In this document: piece by piece, positions 61,074 through 64,000 of the stretch
Layout: the number at the start of each line of letters is the position of its first letter
Position numbering within the stretch: position 1 is the first letter of the stretch
Made by a program: the position numbers and the translations under genes
Source of the DNA: Rhodoferax sp.
GTDB taxonomy: Bacteria > Pseudomonadota > Gammaproteobacteria > Burkholderiales > Burkholderiaceae_C
Assembly (NCBI RefSeq): GCF_028689295.1
Contig: NZ_JAQTWL010000002.1
Span: 186,001-250,000 of the forward strand
DNA length: 64,000 bases
Direction: 5' to 3'
Notes under the pieces: model-generated
The model's input: only the letters and a program-made list of their open reading frames with translations
Databases searched by the model: none
Told to the model about the DNA's origin: nothing

Positions 61074-61457
61074 TCAGCCACGCAAAAACAGCGTGACCAG
61101 CGGCTCGGAGCCCAGCTGGCGGCTCCAGTGCCCGTGCCGTTGGTCGTCAAATTTCTGACCTGCTGGCAACAGGTCGGCTGAATAAAAATGCTCGCCCGGC
61201 TTGAAGATGCGGGAACTGCCATCGTGCAATCCGATCTCCATCTGCCCGCCCAAAATGAACACCCATTGCGGATCGGTGGTGCAGTGGTACGTGCTGCGAA
61301 ACCCAACCGGGCTGGCGCGTAACTGGTAACCACCAGAGGGCATCAAGGCTGACAGCGCCGACTTGGGCGTGCCCTGGTCAAGCGGCACTGATTCCTCTTT
61401 GAAACGGGCCTGTCCGTCGCTGTCGGTAAATAAAATGACTTTGATAAAGTGGGGCAT
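61074..61457 (-). CDS. Cupin domain protein
   Basis: This 127-residue protein is a small cupin. The pattern TYHCTTDPQWVFILGGQMEI followed by FKPGEHFYSADLLP matches the two cupin motifs in weakened form, and a metal site may be formed by histidine and glutamate residues there. Function unknown. The ATG at 61457 gives MPHFIKVILF; the longer upstream frame is not conserved. It is convergent with the helicase gene and divergent from gloA. Confidence 0.8.
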   Translation of the reverse strand: MPHFIKVILFTDSDGQARFKEESVPLDQGTPKSALSALMPSGGYQLRASPVGFRSTYHCTTDPQWVFILGGQMEIGLHDGSSRIFKPGEHFYSADLLPAGQKFDDQRHGHWSRQLGSEPLVTLFLRG

Positions 61458-61533
61458 GCGGACTCCGTGCAAAATGACGACTTGATTATTGTCTGTAAAG
61501 ACATGGCGCACAAAAATTTAAGGACCGCAAACC

Positions 61534-61920
61534 ATGCGACTGCTGCACACCATGCTGCGCGTTGGCAACCTGCAACGTTCGATTGATTTCTACACCCAGG
61601 TGCTGGGCATGACGCTGCTGCGCACTTACGACAACCCAGAGTACAAGTACACGCTGGCCTTTGTCGGTTATGGCAGCAACCCGGAGCACGCCGAACTGGA
61701 GCTCACCTACAACTGGGGCGTGGACCACTACGAAATGGGGACGGCTTACGGCCACATTGCGCTGGCCGTACCGGATGCCTATGCGGCCTGCGACAAAATC
61801 CGTGCCAATGGCGGTAACGTGACACGCGAAGCCGGCCCGGTCAAGGGCGGCAGCACCGTGATTGCCTTTGTCACTGACCCCGATGGCTACAAGGTGGAAT
61901 TGATCCAGCGACCGGAGTAG
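61534..61920 (+). CDS. gloA: Lactoylglutathione lyase (glyoxalase I)
   Basis: Glyoxalase I converts the hemithioacetal of methylglyoxal and glutathione to lactoylglutathione. The 128-residue protein has the metal ligands in [33 protein letters not shown] and KVELIQRP, which correspond to the four ligands of the nickel-type enzyme. Length is that of the short bacterial form. The cupin gene lies divergently 76 bp upstream. No partner glyoxalase II is visible nearby. Confidence 0.94.
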   Translation: MRLLHTMLRVGNLQRSIDFYTQVLGMTLLRTYDNPEYKYTLAFVGYGSNPEHAELELTYNWGVDHYEMGTAYGHIALAVPDAYAACDKIRANGGNVTREAGPVKGGSTVIAFVTDPDGYKVELIQRPE

Positions 61921-62062
61921 GTGGGCGGCACAGCCATTCGCGATCAACAAATTTTCGCCGACGCCGGAACGACTCCCGCATGATTGACCAGATCCAAGTC
62001 CGGCTGATGGACGGTGACAGTCCTTCACGGAGGAAAAAACAAAAGAACGCGCATTTGCAAAA

Positions 62063-63055
62063 ATGACAATGTCTCCCAAATCAGCAAACACCATCCCTTT
62101 TCAGGTAAGCTGGAAATTGGGGGTATCGCTGACGATCTTTTTCCGCTTCACCGTGGCGGCCCTAAACAAGGCCCTGCTGATCACTCTGCCCCTGACCGCG
62201 TGCCAGCAACAAGCGGCGGACAAACCGCTGGAATACAGCACGGAGCCGGCCCATGTCGCGACACCGGTTTACCGGCTCGTCCCCCATCCCTTGTACAACC
62301 CGCAAACCCTCAGCAAGCTGTTCCAGCCGCTGGTGGATCACATCAACGGCAAATTGCAGGGCGGGCACCTGGAGCTGGAGGCCTCACGCGACTACCAGTC
62401 CTTTGAGCAAAAGTTCCTCACCCGCGAGGCCGAATTTTTGATGCCCAATCCGTGGCAAACCATTGAAGCCCAGAAAGTGGGCTACCAAGTGATGGCCATG
62501 TGGGGCGATGCGGAAAACTTCAAGGGCTTGCTGATCGTTCGCAAAGACAGCCCAGTCAAGACACCAGCCGACCTCAAGGGCAGGACCGTGAGTTATCCGT
62601 CATCCACGGCACTGGCCGCTGCCATCATGCCCCAGTATTTCTTGCACACACAAGGCATCAACGTCAACTCAGACATCCACAACATTTACGTCGGCTCACA
62701 GATGTCGTCCATCATGAATGTTTATCTGGGGCAAGTTGCCGCAGGCGCCACCTGGCCGCCGCCCTGGAACCTGTTCCAAAAAGAGCATCCCACAGAGGCG
62801 GCACAACTGAAAGTGATCTGGGAAACCCCGTCGCTGGTCAACAATTCCGTGATGGTGCGCAACGACGTTCCGGTCGCCATCAGTCAGCAGGTCAGACAAA
62901 CCTTGCTCGACCTCACCGAAACACCCGAAGGCCAAAAAATACTGGCGGGCATGGAGACAGCACGTTTTCATGCGGCCAATGATGCCAATTACGACGTCGT
63001 TCGGACGTATATCAAGCGCTTCGAGACAGAAGTCCGCCCCATTAAGCAGCCATGA
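62063..63055 (+). CDS. PhnD-like substrate-binding lipoprotein
   Basis: The 330-residue protein resembles periplasmic binding proteins of the phosphate/phosphite/phosphonate (PhnD) type: YRLVPHPLYNPQTLSKLFQPL, the LMPNPWQTIEAQKVGY ligand-pocket segment, and VKTPADLKGRTVSYPSSTAL. The leader ends in a lipobox (ITLPLTAC), so it is probably a lipoprotein tethered outside the inner membrane. A GGAGG lies about 30 bases before the ATG, which is too far; the real start may differ. The stop overlaps the start of a sensor gene (ATGA), which suggests that it is a signal receptor, not a transporter subunit. Confidence 0.85.
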   Translation: MTMSPKSANTIPFQVSWKLGVSLTIFFRFTVAALNKALLITLPLTACQQQAADKPLEYSTEPAHVATPVYRLVPHPLYNPQTLSKLFQPLVDHINGKLQGGHLELEASRDYQSFEQKFLTREAEFLMPNPWQTIEAQKVGYQVMAMWGDAENFKGLLIVRKDSPVKTPADLKGRTVSYPSSTALAAAIMPQYFLHTQGINVNSDIHNIYVGSQMSSIMNVYLGQVAAGATWPPPWNLFQKEHPTEAAQLKVIWETPSLVNNSVMVRNDVPVAISQQVRQTLLDLTETPEGQKILAGMETARFHAANDANYDVVRTYIKRFETEVRPIKQP

Positions 63056-64000
63056 TGTTTCATCGTCTTTACTATCTGCTGGCTGGCACCCTGCGCCGAC
63101 AGCTCATCGTCGGCATGGCGGTGATACTGAGCATCACCATGTCGGCGTTTATCTGGGACCAGACCCGCCGGCAGCAATCGGTTCTGTTGGAGCAGCAAAC
63201 CGATCAGGCCATGGTACTGGCACACAGCGTGGCCACCTCGGCCGCGGTATGGCTGATCTCACGGGATTACGGTGGCTTGCAGGACATTGTTCACAGCCTG
63301 AAGCCATATCCTGACGCGCAGTATGTCATTGTGCTTGATGTTCCCGGACGCGTGCTGGCGCACAGCGATCCCTCCCGGCGGGGTCTGTATTTGCATGATT
63401 TGCCGCCAACCGCAAAAGCCACCATGCTGCAACGCGGTACGAGCCAGGTCGACGTGGCCAGTCCCGTGGTGCTCTCCGGCAAACACATTGGCTGGGTCCG
63501 TGTTGGCCTGGGTACCCACGCGCTCAATGCCAAGCTGGCCAATACCATGCAGCGCGGGATCCTGGGGGGCATGAGCGGCATTGTCCTGAGCCTGGCGCTG
63601 GCGGCGCTCACCGGCCGATACCTGACGCGCCGCCTGCACGCCATTCAACGCGTGGCCGACGCCGTTCAGGCGGGCGATTCCGGCGCACGTGCCAAGGTCA
63701 CCGGTGACGATGAGGCGGCGCAACTCGCCCGTCAATTCAACCACATGCTCGATAGCCTGGCGCAAAGGGAAACCGCCCTGCTCATGAGTGAGTCCCGCCT
63801 GCGCATCACCTTTGACATGGCACAGAACGCCGTGATTGGCATGGACGATCACGGTTTGATCGTCGAGTGGAACAAAAGCGCCGTATCCATCTTTGGCTGG
63901 TCCAAGAGCCAAGCCATCGGCCAGCCGCTGCATGACTTGATCATTACCGAACAACACCGGCAATCCCATCAAAAGGGACTGGCACGGTTTCTGGAGACGG
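63052..64000 (+). CDS. Membrane sensor with HAMP and PAS domains, 5' part (runs off the window)
   Basis: The first 316 residues of a larger protein are visible, open at the right edge. There is a transmembrane segment (LIVGMAVILSITMSAFIW), a periplasmic region of about 140 residues resembling a Cache-like fold (SRDYGGLQDIVHSLKPYPDA, VLDVPGRVLAHSDPS), a second transmembrane segment (GILGGMSGIVLSLALAALTG), a HAMP domain (RLHAIQRVADAVQAGDSGAR) and the start of a PAS domain (ITFDMAQNAVIGMDDHGLIV, WNKSAVSIFGWS). The output domain, probably a histidine kinase or diguanylate cyclase, is outside. Its ATG overlaps the stop of the binding-protein gene, so the two work together. Confidence 0.85.
   Translation, partial: MMFHRLYYLLAGTLRRQLIVGMAVILSITMSAFIWDQTRRQQSVLLEQQTDQAMVLAHSVATSAAVWLISRDYGGLQDIVHSLKPYPDAQYVIVLDVPGRVLAHSDPSRRGLYLHDLPPTAKATMLQRGTSQVDVASPVVLSGKHIGWVRVGLGTHALNAKLANTMQRGILGGMSGIVLSLALAALTGRYLTRRLHAIQRVADAVQAGDSGARAKVTGDDEAAQLARQFNHMLDSLAQRETALLMSESRLRITFDMAQNAVIGMDDHGLIVEWNKSAVSIFGWSKSQAIGQPLHDLIITEQHRQSHQKGLARFLET

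Overview
The window looks like a chromosomal segment of a GC-rich betaproteobacterium of the order Burkholderiales, most likely a member of the Comamonadaceae such as a Rhodoferax or Polaromonas relative. This rests on gene content and order (map-glnD, smc-zipA-ligA, an APS-reductase type cysI-DUF934-cysH-cysD-cysN cluster, urtABCDE with urease genes, rpsU-yqeY) and on two families of dispersed palindromic repeats familiar from this group. It is inference from recognisable families, not from a database search. I see no prophage, integrase, transposase, CRISPR array, tRNA or rRNA.

Layout. 1-10.2 kb: housekeeping genes: the end of map, glnD (PII uridylyltransferase), and a leftward smc-zipA-ligA-def operon with overlapping ends. 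10.3-18.9 kb: assimilatory sulfate reduction: a TauE/SafE permease, siroheme sulfite/nitrite reductase, DUF934 protein, cysH, cysD and cysN, followed by a 7Fe ferredoxin and a ferredoxin-NADP reductase that could supply its electrons, then leftward cysE. 18.9-27.6 kb: trmJ, suhB, relA, an alpha/beta hydrolase, 3-hydroxybutyrate dehydrogenase, a DsrE-like lipoprotein and the malic enzyme maeB.

27.7-44.1 kb is a nitrogen-acquisition island. ureD lies alone behind maeB. The urea ABC transporter operon urtABCDE runs leftward towards it. A leftward two-component pair follows: a 1169-residue nucleobase-permease-like transporter fused to a hybrid histidine kinase, and a LuxR-type response regulator. 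Beyond it, ureA-ureB-ureC-ureE-ureF-ureG run rightward, preceded by a good sigma-54 promoter and an NtrC-like site. The likely logic is urea import by Urt, nickel-dependent hydrolysis by UreABC matured by UreDEFG, and control by both general nitrogen status and the transporter-kinase. This pair is the most interesting system in the window.

44.1-64 kb: a SIMPL-domain protein, ompR-envZ with a long inverted repeat in front, a YgiQ-type radical SAM protein, a Lon-substrate-binding-domain protein, an oxidoreductase, an acyltransferase, a MOSC protein, a lipase-like hydrolase, rpsU, yqeY, a DUF1631 protein, ettA, an RhlE-type DEAD-box helicase, a cupin, gloA, and an incomplete operon pairing a PhnD-like lipoprotein with a membrane PAS sensor that runs off the end.

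Two palindromic repeat families recur. One (arms resembling TTCGACAGGCTCAG...CGAACGG) occurs five times, three of them in frame inside cysN, urtC and ygiQ. The other (arms resembling TCATTGCG...GCGGCAATCC) lies in frame inside cysI and as a half-copy whose last bases form the start codon of the ferredoxin-NADP reductase gene.
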